Source: Owenia fusiformis (taxonomy: Eukaryota; Annelida; Polychaeta; Sabellida; Oweniidae). From it: a stretch of DNA of 64,000 bases. The stretch is from assembly GCA_903813345.2 (NCBI GenBank), contig CAIIXF020000011.1, positions 9,212,842 through 9,276,841 on the forward strand, in the 5' to 3' direction. Below are positions 47,146 through 58,058 of this stretch, piece after piece. How positions within the stretch are numbered: the first letter of the stretch is position 1; each line of letters opens with the position of its first letter. The notes under the pieces are model-generated. The model made no database searches and had not been told where the DNA came from. It saw only the letters and a list, made by a program, of their open reading frames with translations. The translations under genes were made by a program, and so were the position numbers.

Positions 47146-47711
47146 GCCACGACTGGTGCCTGTGACAGCCCAGGTCATAAATCATTTTCAGACTTACCAC
47201 GCTGACCTTTCCTCAACCAATCAGTGAAACTGCCATCCTCATATCCTTGCATCATTTTTCTTTTATGTTCTGTCCTGTCCCGAAAGTACCGTGTCCCGAG
47301 ACCATTTGTACCTTTCCATACCGTACTGAAAATTTTTTGGATTGTGACACCTCTAGCAGTTGCTCGCAGAGTTTTGTAAGATGCCACAAAACTAATCGGC
47401 CAATCAACGATGCGATATTTAATATCAGTCCATATAGACATTTTCAGGACTTAACACCGGGCCATGAACCACCACATATGAATGGGAGAAACAAATTGAC
47501 CTTTTATGCCACGGCACGGGGTCTCAAGACCCAGTGGAAAGCGACAATGCCCTTTCCATAGGCTCGATAAATACACACCAAGATTGAGGCAGCAAAAATA
47601 ATTTTGAAGTTTGAAAATATCATTGAAAATCATGTTTTGTTACTAAAGTGATGCAGTAAAAGTTACCCTGCCATGGTCTAAAATCTCTGTGACCTAGGGA
47701 CATAAGCTATC

Positions 47712-47726
47712 AATATTTTTGTCCAA
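47712..47726. repeat. Target-site duplication, left copy
   Basis: aatatttttgtccaa, identical to 50079-50093, directly upstream of the truncated LINE. Confidence 0.9.
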
Positions 47727-50008
47727 GATGGTTTATCTGTGGAATTTTATAGAACATTTTGGCCAGTCTTAGGCTGTAAACTTGTAAATGTTTTAAATGA
47801 TGGTTATAATAAAGGACAATTAATCAACACACAAAGACAAGGCCTGATTAAACTCTTATTCAAGAAAAATGACAATAAATTACTTTCTAATTGGAGACCA
47901 TTAAGCATGTTAAATGTTGACTATAAACTTTGTGCACATGTGTTAGCACAGAGATTACATAAAGTGCTGCCTCATATTATTAAAACGGATCAACAAGGAT
48001 ATATCAAAGGGCGTTTTATAGGTTACAATATACGGTTAATTAATGACATAATTGAATACACAAATAAACATAAAAAAGCAGTCGAATCAGCAATAATTTT
48101 TGCAGATTTCAGCAAATGTTTTGATTGTTTAGAGATACCATTTGTAACTGAAGCACTTAAAAAATTTAACTTTGGAGATAGTTTTATCACCTGGATAAGA
48201 TCATTGTATAATGGAGTACAAAGTTGTGTATCCAACAATGGAAACCTCTCACCATACTTTGACATAAGCCGTGGTATTCGACAGGGCTGCCCCCTGAGTT
48301 CGCTGATCTACCTAGTTGCAGCAGAAATCATGGCAGTAAACATCCGAAATAATATTAAGATAAAAGGTATCAGAATTGGGAAAAACCAAGTAAAACTTTG
48401 TCAATTAGCAGACGACACTACTTTATTTTTGACTGGTAAAACTTCTATTGATGCAGCTATTCAGGAAATAAAGAGATTTGGAGCTGTTTCAGGTTTGCAG
48501 CTAAATATTGAAAAAACAGAAGGCATAAAATTAGGCAGTTTAAGAAACAATAAAAATGACAAACTATTGAATATAGCATGGAAAACAGAAATTAAATCAC
48601 TTGGTGTCTTTTTTGGATGTGATTCTCAAGCAGTGCATGAGCTAAACTGGAACAATAAAGCTGACAAATTAAAACGAGCCTTAAATCTTTGGAAAAAACG
48701 AAAATTAACTTTATATGGAAAGATTGTTATCATTAAAACTTTAGCATTATCTCAACTAATGTACCTAGCAAAATGTCTTGAAACACCCAGTGACAATTTT
48801 ATCAAACAAATAAATACAGAACTTTACAATTTTCTATGGGACGGAAAAAGAGACAAAATACAACGATCAACTTTAATTGGGCCTATTATGGAAGGTGGAC
48901 TTTCGATGCCTGATCTTAAGTCTAAATTTAGCTCTTTTAAAATAAAATGGATCATTGACATATTTTACGGTAATGCATCTGACAATTGGAACTTGCTAGC
49001 AAGAGAAATTTTAAGTAAACTGGGATTAGGAAAAAATGAGTTACTCATCTTCAGCTGTGCATATGGAACTACAAAAAATATAACTAACTTTAACATCCTT
49101 CCTAAATTTTACCAAGACATTCTAGATGCATGGGGCCTTATTGGAGGAGCATCCTCCAGAAACAAATCATTTGCTGACATTAGAAAGCAAGTTATTTGGA
49201 ACAATTCAAATGTAATCTTCAAAAACAAAAGTCTATATTTCAAGAACTGGATAAATTCTGAGATTATTTACATAAATGACTTAATGGGATCCCAAAGACA
49301 TGTGTTAAACAAACTCAATAATAAAATCAATTGGATGTCGGAATATAGTCAAATCAGACATGCAATACCCACGTACTTTGCGGACAGTATGAACTCACAA
49401 GAGAGCAAGAAGACAAACGTTTCAACACAACAGTCATTAAAAATTTATAATGTTACTTCCAACACATATCAGTGTCTGACTAAAAAAAAACTACTTCAAA
49501 AGACATTTATATAATTCTAATTGACAAGATCAAATCAAAACCATTCATGGAAAAGGTATGGGTTGATCTATGTAAGCTTCAAGATTATACTGAACTTTTC
49601 AAGTGTGTATGGGTTTTCTTGTATAAGTGTCAGAACAAAAAATCTGCAAATTGTAAATATAAATTGCTTCATAACATTTTACCATGTAAGTTCTTACTTA
49701 AAAGATGGCAAATAAGTCAAACTGAAAACTGTGATTTATGTAACGTAGTTGAAAATTATAAACATTTATTCTTAGATTGCAAAAGAGTAAACAGAGTGCT
49801 AAAACAATTAGAAGAGTACATTTTTAATCATTTTAAAATCACAATAGATTTAACAGATATTAAAACATTGATTTTTGGATATAAAACACGAAACATTGAC
49901 TACAAACATTTTAATGAATGGCTTAATGAAATGTGGTATATCATATTTGTCAACTATTGTAAAGATACACATGAAATTAAAATGCATCATTTTAATGCAA
50001 TTATGTAG
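47727..50008 (+). pseudogene. LINE ORF2 remnant: reverse transcriptase to C-terminal finger
   Basis: It is open from the truncation point. Counting from the GTG at 47739, RT motif A is FADFSKCFD (121-129), motif B GIRQGCPLSS (179-188) and motif C LADDT (223-227), all with catalytic Asp residues. NWRPLSMLNVDYK and GYIKGRFIG are typical of the L1/Tx1 group. The frame ends at 49514. The expected continuation (DIYIILIDKIK..., CDLCNVVENYKHLFLDC zinc finger) is in another frame, to 50008. A run of nine A at 49482-49490 is the likely frameshift site. No other break is seen, so the copy is young or the shift is a sequencing error. Confidence 0.88.
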
Positions 50009-50040
50009 ATTTGTACTGTAAAACATATAGTTTAAAAAGA

Positions 50041-50046
50041 AATAAA
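50041..50046 (+). terminator. LINE polyadenylation signal
   Basis: AATAAA 16 bases before the A tail of the LINE insertion. Confidence 0.8.
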
Positions 50047-50078
50047 GATAGATTGAAAGATAAAAAAAAAAAAAAAAA

Positions 50079-50093
50079 AATATTTTTGTCCAA
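50079..50093. repeat. Target-site duplication, right copy
   Basis: aatatttttgtccaa, identical to 47712-47726; its first two A overlap the poly(A) tail. Confidence 0.9.
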
Positions 50094-52274
50094 TCTTCTG
50101 AAATGGGAACTCTGTATTCATGTAAACATTTTTTAAATGTTAAATTGAATATTACACATATCGATACTTTTTGAAAGTACACTGCCAGCCAAATGTGTTG
50201 ATTTCTTTTGAGTAATATCTCGAGATGTATGTACATATACACGTAAAATATATTTGGTCACTACAGATAATGAGACCATTAACTAGATCCATCCTTGAAG
50301 CAACAGTCTACTTAGAAAACCACACATTCCTATGCTAGTAGCAGGATAAAGTAAAATTATGAGATGAGAGAATTACATCAATCCAGTGTATTCCTTCAGT
50401 CATACCTTGATGGATCAACTTGAATTACATAGGTCTTGGAATAATTTGGATAAGTATTGAAGAATGTATTCAAAATATATTTGTCTTGGGACAAACTGTT
50501 TAGTAAAGGTGGGAATCTGGGAGACCTGGCCAAAATGTAAAAAGAATCAATTTCCCCCTTAATGCCGACTATAACCTGATATGATTTGGCCAAAAATGCA
50601 GGGAACATTTGTGATTTACCAAATGCTTGCCGAACCTATAGATCTGTAATTTTGTAATTCTCCGATCCACACCATCATCTGTGCTTAGGAAATATCCTTT
50701 TTACAAGCACAAACTATTTTCAAAAAAGTATTGACTTTCAAGTATTGACTTTAGAAGTGGTTCCATTTTAATTACATATTTAACCTTTAGCATGCTGCCT
50801 TATTTCGGCAAGTTTATCCCACACATATGGCTTATTTTTTAAATAATGCAAAAAATGATATACCCTGGACTGAAAATTTTTATTAAAAATCTCAATAACT
50901 ACTGAATTAATCTGGATAGAATTTTCACAAAAGGAAGATACACTGGCCTGGCTCATGAAAAAAAGTTCTCATGAAGTTTTTCCATAAATAAACTCAACTT
51001 TGCATATAGAATCTATCACTAGGTCCCTCGGGTCAGAATCCAAATCTGAATTTGCAGCTATCTATTTTCAACTTTTCACTTCAGAAAAAAGTTCGAAATT
51101 CAATTTCTGATCTCCATTATGGGCTTCCAAAAGCCTTGATAGCTCAAAATCATGATCCATATCCTTGAAGTTTTCATTGAGACCGTATCTGCCCACCATT
51201 TTGTTTGATTTCATTCATTATTATCCATTAAAAACGATCTTAAGTGACTTAAATTGGACATTTTTTGAAAAAGTTGCCATTTGCATTAAAATGACGTCAT
51301 TAAATGGCCTCATGGGAAGTTTTATGTGACTGATTGGGAATCTGATTGGACAACAGATTTACTGGCGGCAAAAAGTTAGTTAGTTTTTAAAAGGTCAATC
51401 TTGGCAACTGGGTCTGCCGGCAGTTGTGGTAGACGTATTAGCCTCAGCTGATGCGTTCGCCAGCAGCAAGCTAAAGGTTAAAGTGCATCTTAAGTAACAT
51501 GTAAATGAATCTATTTAACAAGAAATTTAAGTTGATTTAACTGCAAATATTGTTTTACAAATTCTATATTGCGTTTCAGGCCTGTCAGGCACTTTTCTTC
51601 AAGGGGCTGCAGTTTTTACTAAAAAGAGTAAACTGGTCAATTTCTGCCATGTAAATCATTGGCAGATGGTCAGATGGGGGATCAGTTACTCCCTAAAGTA
51701 AACCGACCCCCTCCCCCCAAGTAAGCCTACTCAATCTATTTTGTAGTACTTAAATTGGTTTCATATGTTGTATGAGCATAGGCCAAAGAAAATTTTTTTT
51801 TGGGGGGGGAGCAAGGAGTTGTACCCTAAAACATTGAACATTTCAACTTGGTATTCAAGGATGTCTGCGGTGGGCACTTTTAAAGGGTCTGAGACAATAA
51901 ATAGAATATATTTTGAATTTTTTCAATTATTATTATTTGGGGGAGGGGTGTAAGGCTGGCCCACTCTCTCCAGAAAATTTTACAATTTTAAGATGCTATT
52001 TGGTGATTTATGGGCACTTTCATAGTGTATGAGTCAATAAAAAAATTAAAAAAATTTTGGGGGCACCCAACGCACCCCCACCCATCTGACTGTTTAGTTA
52101 TATAATCATCCCAACATAAAGCACCTCTTATAGAAACCAATATGTGATAATATCAAGGTCATCTTTGAATAAACAAAACATATTTTATTTATAAATGATG
52201 CAGAAATTATTTTATTGTATGAAATACAGGGTGACACAAAAAGTGCATTTACTTTCTCAATAACATCTACACAG
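50094..52274. other. No gene seen
   Basis: AT-rich sequence with G-runs at 51784-51810 and 51940-51957. A lone mariner-like end follows TA at 52228 (cagggtgacacaaaaagtgc) without a visible partner. No exon supported. Confidence 0.5.
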
Positions 52275-53204
52275 GCAAATTACATTGGACCCTTTACAAA
52301 CCTGTACAATCTTTTACGGGCCTCGTTACGAGTCCTGTAATTGCTTGTAATTTTTGAGCCTCGTAATAGCTTGTTATTACAAGGCCCGTAATAGATAGTA
52401 ATTTTCGATCCCCATTCTTGTCCGTACGTTGCCCGTAACGAGCCCCATAATAAATCGTAATTTTCGATCCCCGTACTTGCTCACACAGTGCCTGTAATGA
52501 GGCCCGTAATAGCTCTTAATTTTCTAGCCTTGTACTTACCTGGACGATGCCCGTAATGGCTTGTAATTTTCGAGCACTGTACTTGCCCACATGGTGCTTG
52601 TAATGAGGCTCGTAATTGCTTGTTTATTTTGATGAACACTTTTTGATCAATGAAATAAAATATAGCATACTTGAGAAATTACGTTTCAATTATATCTAAT
52701 TATGAATTAATATGTTTTCAATAATTTCAAAACTTTGGCATGTCAAGTATCAACATGATAAACAGTATAAAAGCTAGGAAACAAGATGTTGCCATCTTGG
52801 TTACCAATGAGACACCATATTTCTCAGAATTAAAGTAAATGCATATAAAAATTTGCGTGCGATTGTTGAATAAGTTGAAATGTGATGTAGATAAATATTA
52901 TTGTAAGGAATGTATGAAAAACATATGTAATGTTGTAACAGAAAGATACGTGGATGCTGCAGCATGACATTAAATAAAAAAAATTTATGCTGTAAAAGAA
53001 CCTGATAATGGGCCTCTAAATTATGACCTCGTACATGCTCGTACGGTCCTCGAAAACAACAAATACGAGGATCGTACGAGCTCGTACGGGCCTTGAAAAT
53101 GAACTCCATATGAGCCCATATGAGGATCGTTGTTCTTTTTGCCCGTAATGACTCATAATTCTTGAGGCCTCGGATGAGCTCGTACTGGACCCCATGTAAT
53201 TTGC
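52275..53204. mobile_element. Foldback element with a CGTAATAG-type minisatellite (930 bp)
   Basis: The ends gcaaattacattggac and its inverse (gtccatggggtaatttgc-type, 53187-53204) frame the segment. From about 52310 to 52630 there are four to five imperfect tandem units of 70-80 bp containing cccgtaat-agc-ttgtaattttcgagcc. Near the right end related words recur inverted, including a perfect 16-bp palindrome cgtacgagctcgtacg at about 53071. It is non-coding. It ends 70 bp before a candidate exon. Confidence 0.6.
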
Positions 53205-53273
53205 ATTTGTATACTTGGAATAGAAGGGACACTCTTTCAAGAAAATCTGGTAATTTAATATTATCCTTTTCAG

Positions 53274-53339
53274 GATCGTGGACTGAAAATTCCAAGAAGG
53301 TGTGCACATGGACCAAGTGATTTCATTCCTCAACATGAT
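53274..53339 (+). CDS. Candidate 66-bp exon
   Basis: Acceptor ttatccttttcag|gatcgt and donor acatgat|gtaagt enclose 66 bp open in phase 0: DRGLKIPRRCAHGPSDFI... It could follow the exon ending at 40285, also phase 0, giving LLRELQ|DRGLKIP; this is a guess based on phase and strand only. The protein is not recognised. A 66-bp open block with two good splice sites can occur by chance, so confidence is limited. Confidence 0.4.
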
Positions 53340-54629
53340 GTAAGTATGCATTCAATTTTGTTTATATAAGATTTTATTCTAATCCTACCTACTCTCAGTA
53401 TATAAACAAAAAGTATCTTAAATGGGACACTAAGACAAAAGAGAATCTTGGAGATATTTAGCTCTAAATAATGATGAAATTGATTGACATGTGATATCTA
53501 TACTACTAGTATTTATGGTAAAAGTGTCACTTTCATGATTCTTCCTGCATTTCTTTCTTTATATGTTTGAGGGAGATCTGATTTCTTTGACATATTGTAA
53601 ACCTTTCAATGGTTCAAACAAGATTGTGCTATCAAAACAAGTATATTACACTTTATACACAATAGGTACACCCTTACATAAGTCATCAGTAAAACCAAAC
53701 TAGTTCTCAAACCATCCTATCCTAAAACCCATCTTTAAAAATCATAAAATGGGCTGTCCTAAAATATGATGCCAGTTCATGTATATATTTAAGTGAAATA
53801 TTTTCTGAGAGCGAAATGCTTTCTTTTGTGAAATGTTTTCGGTGAAATGCTCTGTAAGGGTGAAATATGCTCTAAGAATGATATGTTCTTTATAATGAAA
53901 TGTTCTCCAGAATAGAGCAGTCTTAAAATAATAGTCTTGAAATATTTTGGGAGAATTTTCTCAAGAAAGAATAACAGAAATTCTCTGAAATCATTCATGA
54001 ATACATTATTAATTGATCTTCCATTCCCATTCATAAAATATAGTTAAATCATAATACATCAGTCTAACCATTGTATAACTTGGCATAAGGACTGTTAAGT
54101 TATTGTACTGCTCTTCAAAATATTATTAACATACCAAATTCCTTCATATTTTCCTCTAATTTTCACCAATATGCCTGACTGTACTGTATTTTCTAACATT
54201 TTCTTGCAATATCAAGAGCCATTGATTTATATGGTAAGGCAAAACCAATATCCATGCATATTGTATTAAGTAAGTCATGTCGTACCACGCATTAGTGTTA
54301 CTTACTGTAAGTGAATAACCTATTTGTGTACTATTAATGAATAAATAAAAGAAACTCTGGTCATGCCATCCACATAGAGAAGCTGTCCATTTGTCCATTA
54401 TTATGGGTTCATCTAGTCTCTGGATGATATTAAAGTTCTTGTTTGTGGATGTGGCAACATGGTTCAAATTTTATAGGCTAATGCCTTCTGTACATAGAAC
54501 CTTTGCTTGAGAAGGAATTATCAATAGAGCCAGGACCAATAGACGTCATTTTGGTCAACATTTCTTGTACAAATGAAATTTCTATTTTTATCATATTGGG
54601 TTGAATCTATATTCATTTTATGTTTATCT
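53340..54629. other. No gene seen
   Basis: AT-rich non-coding sequence. The segment at 53790-53920 repeats a gaaatgttctcyr-like word several times. The minus-strand 103-codon frame at 54156-54467 has no recognisable features. Confidence 0.45.
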
Positions 54630-55770
54630 ATACTTACGCCTGGTGATCGCACAAAATGGATGGAGGGGGGGGGGAGTAGGCGATGTCTGCAAGAAAACTC
54701 AACAAATTTGGAAGTTTTATTTTTTCAAAAGAAAATTTACAACTGAATTACCAAATGAATAGGGACAGTGCATGGCAAAATATGTTAGGTCTTCTCGTTG
54801 TTTTTTTGAACTGATACGCTTCTAAGATATGAGATCTATTAAAAAAGGTGCATCATCACTAACGTGCAAAAGTTAATGTTTTTGCTATAAATCAGGCAAC
54901 AATGATCTACACAACCTGTAATAAATAGGTATAATATGAGGTTATATAATGGTTCATTCTGTATATCGTGTTTATACTCGAGTGAGTATATAATATATTC
55001 ACAAGTGAGCGTAGCGAACTAGTGAATATATTATATTCTCACGAGAGTATAAAATGCACGATATACAGAATGAACCATTATATAATCTTATTATGCCACT
55101 TTAAGTTCAATTACAGTTGATTCAAACAATCATAACAATTATAAAAACCAAAAAAACTCAGTAATGCCGATGTTGATCTCGATCCATTTATGACGTCACT
55201 TGATTCTAGAAAATCATGTGGGAACCATTTATGACGTCACTTGATTCTAGGAAATCATGAGTAACAAAACATACACCTCGTTCTTCGGTCAATATTCATT
55301 AGTTCCCAGAATGCACTTCTACAGTGGTATACGCTGGAGTGTATACGGAGGAGTTGTATACGATGACGATATACCACTCTCCACTGTATATCGTTGTTAT
55401 AGACCCATGTTATACAACTGTAATCTGACTTAGAGTGGTATAAGGGACGTTATTATCACAACACTAATGACATTGCTCAATTTTTGGCTTACACATTGAG
55501 CCTATGGGATCGACCAGGCGTCCGTCCGTCCGTTGGTCCGTTGGTCCGTCCGTCCGTCAACATTGGCCGCACAAATTAAAACTGCTATTCGAATTGAGTC
55601 ATATCCACATTCATTTTATGCATATCCATAATGCCTATTTGACCTATCATCGCCACAAAAAAACTAGAAGACCTAAAAGAATAAATCGTCCAAGTTTGTT
55701 GAGTTTTCTTGCAGAAATCGCCTACTCCCCCTCCATCCATTTTGTATGATCACCGGGCGTGATACTATCT
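54630..55770. mobile_element. Large inverted-end element (about 1.1 kb) with nested palindromes
   Basis: Left acgcctggtgatcgcacaaa, tggatggaggggg, agtaggcgat and ctgcaagaaaactcaacaaa are repeated in inverted order at 55690-55766. Inside are the strong hairpin at 54931-55093, a repeated atttatgacgtcacttgatt at 55185 and 55229, a gtatac/gtatat palindrome cluster at 55325-55440 and a CCGT/TTGGTCCG run at 55518-55558. It has no coding capacity. It may be a relative of the TTATCCC family (tatgggatcgaccaggcgtc before the CCGT run). Confidence 0.6.
54931..55093. repeat. 72-bp-arm hairpin with a 19-nt GAGCGTAGCGA loop
   Basis: The left arm ends tataatatattcac and the right arm begins gtgaatatattata, with outer parts ggttcattctgtatatcgtg matching inverted. 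The loop at 55003-55021 is aagtgagcgtagcgaacta: 19 nt, with GAGCGTAGCGA at the same loop position as in the 25.7 kb hairpin. The arms of the two hairpins are not similar. Confidence 0.85.
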
Positions 55771-55904
55771 GTTTCCCACTTCCCAAGTCTTCTCAGTTTT
55801 CAAGAAATTGGCGAGTTTGATATAGATTAGAAGATATCTAATTTGATAATACTTCAGACATTAGTTAATGAAAACAAAGAATGAAATTCTGCGCTAATGT
55901 GAAA

Positions 55905-55985
55905 AAGTCAGTCCACCCTAGTGGGGATCAAACCCACGACCCCTCGGTTGCCGGATGAGTGGAACCGACTGGCTTTTCCACATCA
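55905..55985 (-). repeat. tRNA-like segment (SINE head)
   Basis: On the minus strand gccagtcggttccactcatc is followed by the B-box-like GGGTTTGATCCCC at the spacing expected from a tRNA. The outer sequences aaaagccagtc and gactgacttttt are partly inverted, like an acceptor stem. It is a degenerate tRNA structure, so a tRNA-derived SINE or pseudogene rather than a working gene. Confidence 0.5.
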
Positions 55986-56155
55986 ACATCGCAATATAGA
56001 ATTGCAGCCATGTCTTACATGACCAGTTCCCTGGACCAATAAAGTTACCAGTCTTTCCAGGTTGTCAGTCATTCTATTGATGATGTCACATGGACTTTCC
56101 CATGGGCCATTCCCCATCAGAGAAATAGTATGCTATGTAGACTAAGGTTTATTAT

Positions 56156-56500
56156 TTATCCCACCAAACGAACTTGGAGGGAGATAAAGAGAAAGCGTCC
56201 ATCCGTTCATGTCTGGCAATAACTCAAAAACCAGTTGACAGATTTGATTCAAGTTTTATAGGCTTATGCCTTATGGGTGTAGGACCTCTGGAATTTTCAA
56301 TATGGCCACTAAATTCAAAATGGCCACTCAAATACTGGTCGACATATTTGGTCCAAATTTTACATGTTGATGCCTAGGGTCAAAGGAGCTTTGTTCAAGA
56401 GGAGATTTTCAAGATACCTACCAAATTTCAAAATGGCTGCCATTTTTTGTAAAATATGTAATCTTCAATCTTCAACTCAAATACTAATAGACAGATTTTT
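56156..56500. mobile_element. TTATCCC element, diverged partial copy 3
   Basis: ttatcccaccaaacgaactt followed by ggagggagataaag, a tccatccgtt run, ggcaataactcaaaaacc, and caaaatggcc blocks follow the order of copies 1 and 2. It is cut off where a new inverted-end element begins at 56503. Confidence 0.6.
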
Positions 56501-56502
56501 AG

Positions 56503-56966
56503 ATAACAGGAAAGTGAATCTTTAATACACACCTTATTGAGTTGCCTTATAAGATATTGAATGATTTGAAGTGCAATACAGGATATATTCTGCTTCAGAA
56601 ATTCTGTATTGGGACGAGACGAAGTCGAGTGCCTCTACAGAATATCGAGAGCAGAATATTTCCTGTATTGCACTTCAAATGATTCTAAAACATTTTTGTC
56701 GTGTGATCTTAGGCCAATGCATTTTACTTCGGAGACAATACCTTTGAAATATTCTGTATTCTCTCTATTGCTACTGAGATTGTCCCTTCCGTACCAATAT
56801 TTTCTGCATTGCTCCGGAGATGATCAATGGGGAGAATGTCAGAAGCAATACAGATTGGTACAGCACAAGAACTGACCAATCAGAGGGCTTCATTTTACAG
56901 ATCATTCAATAATAGTTTATATCACGACCCACTAAGGTGTGTATTAAAGATTTACTTTCCTGTTAT
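56503..56966. mobile_element. Inverted-end MITE (464 bp)
   Basis: ataacaggaaagtgaatctt and aatacacacctta at the left are repeated inverted at 56933-56966. It contains a nested hairpin at 56561-56683. No target duplication is clear and nothing is encoded. Confidence 0.7.
56561..56683. repeat. 48-bp-arm hairpin with a GACGAAGTCGAG centre
   Basis: atgatttgaagtgcaataca...attctgta pairs with tacagaatatcgagagcaga...tgcacttcaaatgat. The centre (56609-56635) contains gacgagacgaagtcgagtgc, comparable to the GAGCGTAGCGA loops. Confidence 0.75.
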
Positions 56967-58058
56967 TTAAATCTTCTTGGAACAGTACCATTGGATATCT
57001 ATGAGAAATTCCTCCAAGAGAATATTCTAGGGATCAAGGAATCTGTTCAGTTTATGATTATAATATGAGAAATTATTGGCATATTTTAAAACCTATTTAA
57101 AAACAGCATTTTTCCTATTCAAAATATTGATTATCAATGATTCCCAGCCCTCTGAAGTTTGAAAAATGAAAATACCTGGATGTTTATCCATAGATTATCT
57201 ATGAAAATAAGAAATATTTTTTGGGGATTATATGATGTAATCTTATAATCAATAAAATGTTTTACAGTTAACTACAGTCAATGGAATCTCAGTAGAGTTC
57301 AGGCACTATACTAAACTACTGCTGGGTATATAGACTGTTTTGATTTGGAACCCTCATCTTAAATGATTCACCTGGAAATTTGGTTTGATTCTGACAAACC
57401 TTTTTAGTGTTACAGAAGGTATAGTTTTTTTAAATTTGTATGAGATGTTGTTTTATCATTAAAACTCTCTGATGTAAATTAATTACAATTGTTTTCTGTT
57501 CTGAAGTATATCATGGTGAATTTTTGTGCATTGTGTAACAAATTATGGAATTTTCCAGTTCATTTCTAAATGCTTGTTATTTGAAGTGATCTGAGAGTTC
57601 TATTGATCAGGAAGATCATTTCAATGTTTGGGTGACCTTGCTCTCGAGATAGAGAATTTATGTTGCAAGTAAGCTACTTTCATGATTCCCTTTGCCATGA
57701 TGTCAGTATATAGGAGGTGCATTATTACCCTTTGTTATCAGACCAACATGAGATTTTGTTGTCTTATGGCTGGATGACCACATGATTGCCATCCCTGTGG
57801 TCTTGCTATTGCTACAGTTTCAATTGCTTCTGTCCTCACACCCCTCTCTCTTTAAGGACATGAGATGACTGCATTGTTATAGCCTGCAACTTCAATATAT
57901 TACTTATGTCACCATACCAAGTTAAAGTAATCAATCAGTTCACAAGTGCTTCAAATAATGGATAAATAGATGGCAGTAGCAGTTTTAGTCCCGCTTGTAT
58001 ACCATCATTTTATATGGAAAAACTTAACAACAGTAACATCATATTTGAAGTCAATATA
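56967..58058. other. No gene seen
   Basis: AT-rich non-coding sequence without clear repeats. A short open block at about 56985-57060 lacks a donor site and is not called. Confidence 0.45.

Larger units (their letters stand above)
47727..50078 (+). mobile_element. 5'-truncated L1/Tx1-like LINE insertion
   Basis: A 2.35 kb insertion bounded by a perfect 15-bp target duplication (47712-47726 and 50079-50093), with an AATAAA at 50041 and a poly(A) tail to about 50080. The left end is inside the coding sequence (D-G-L-S-V-E-F-Y in frame from 47727), so the endonuclease and any ORF1 are missing: classic 5' truncation during target-primed reverse transcription. Confidence 0.92.

Noticed and set aside
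47247-47561. Open frame of 104 codons just before the truncated LINE
   Set aside because: No motif, no splice borders, overlapping frames on the other strand; nothing supports it as coding.
52228-52250. Mariner end cagggtgacacaaaaagtgc
   Set aside because: It looks like a Tc1/mariner terminus after TA, but I found no matching inverted end or transposase nearby, so I did not call an element.
52801-53316. Minus-strand frame of 171 codons
   Set aside because: It runs through the right part of a foldback element into unique sequence, with no family resemblance; an incidental open frame.
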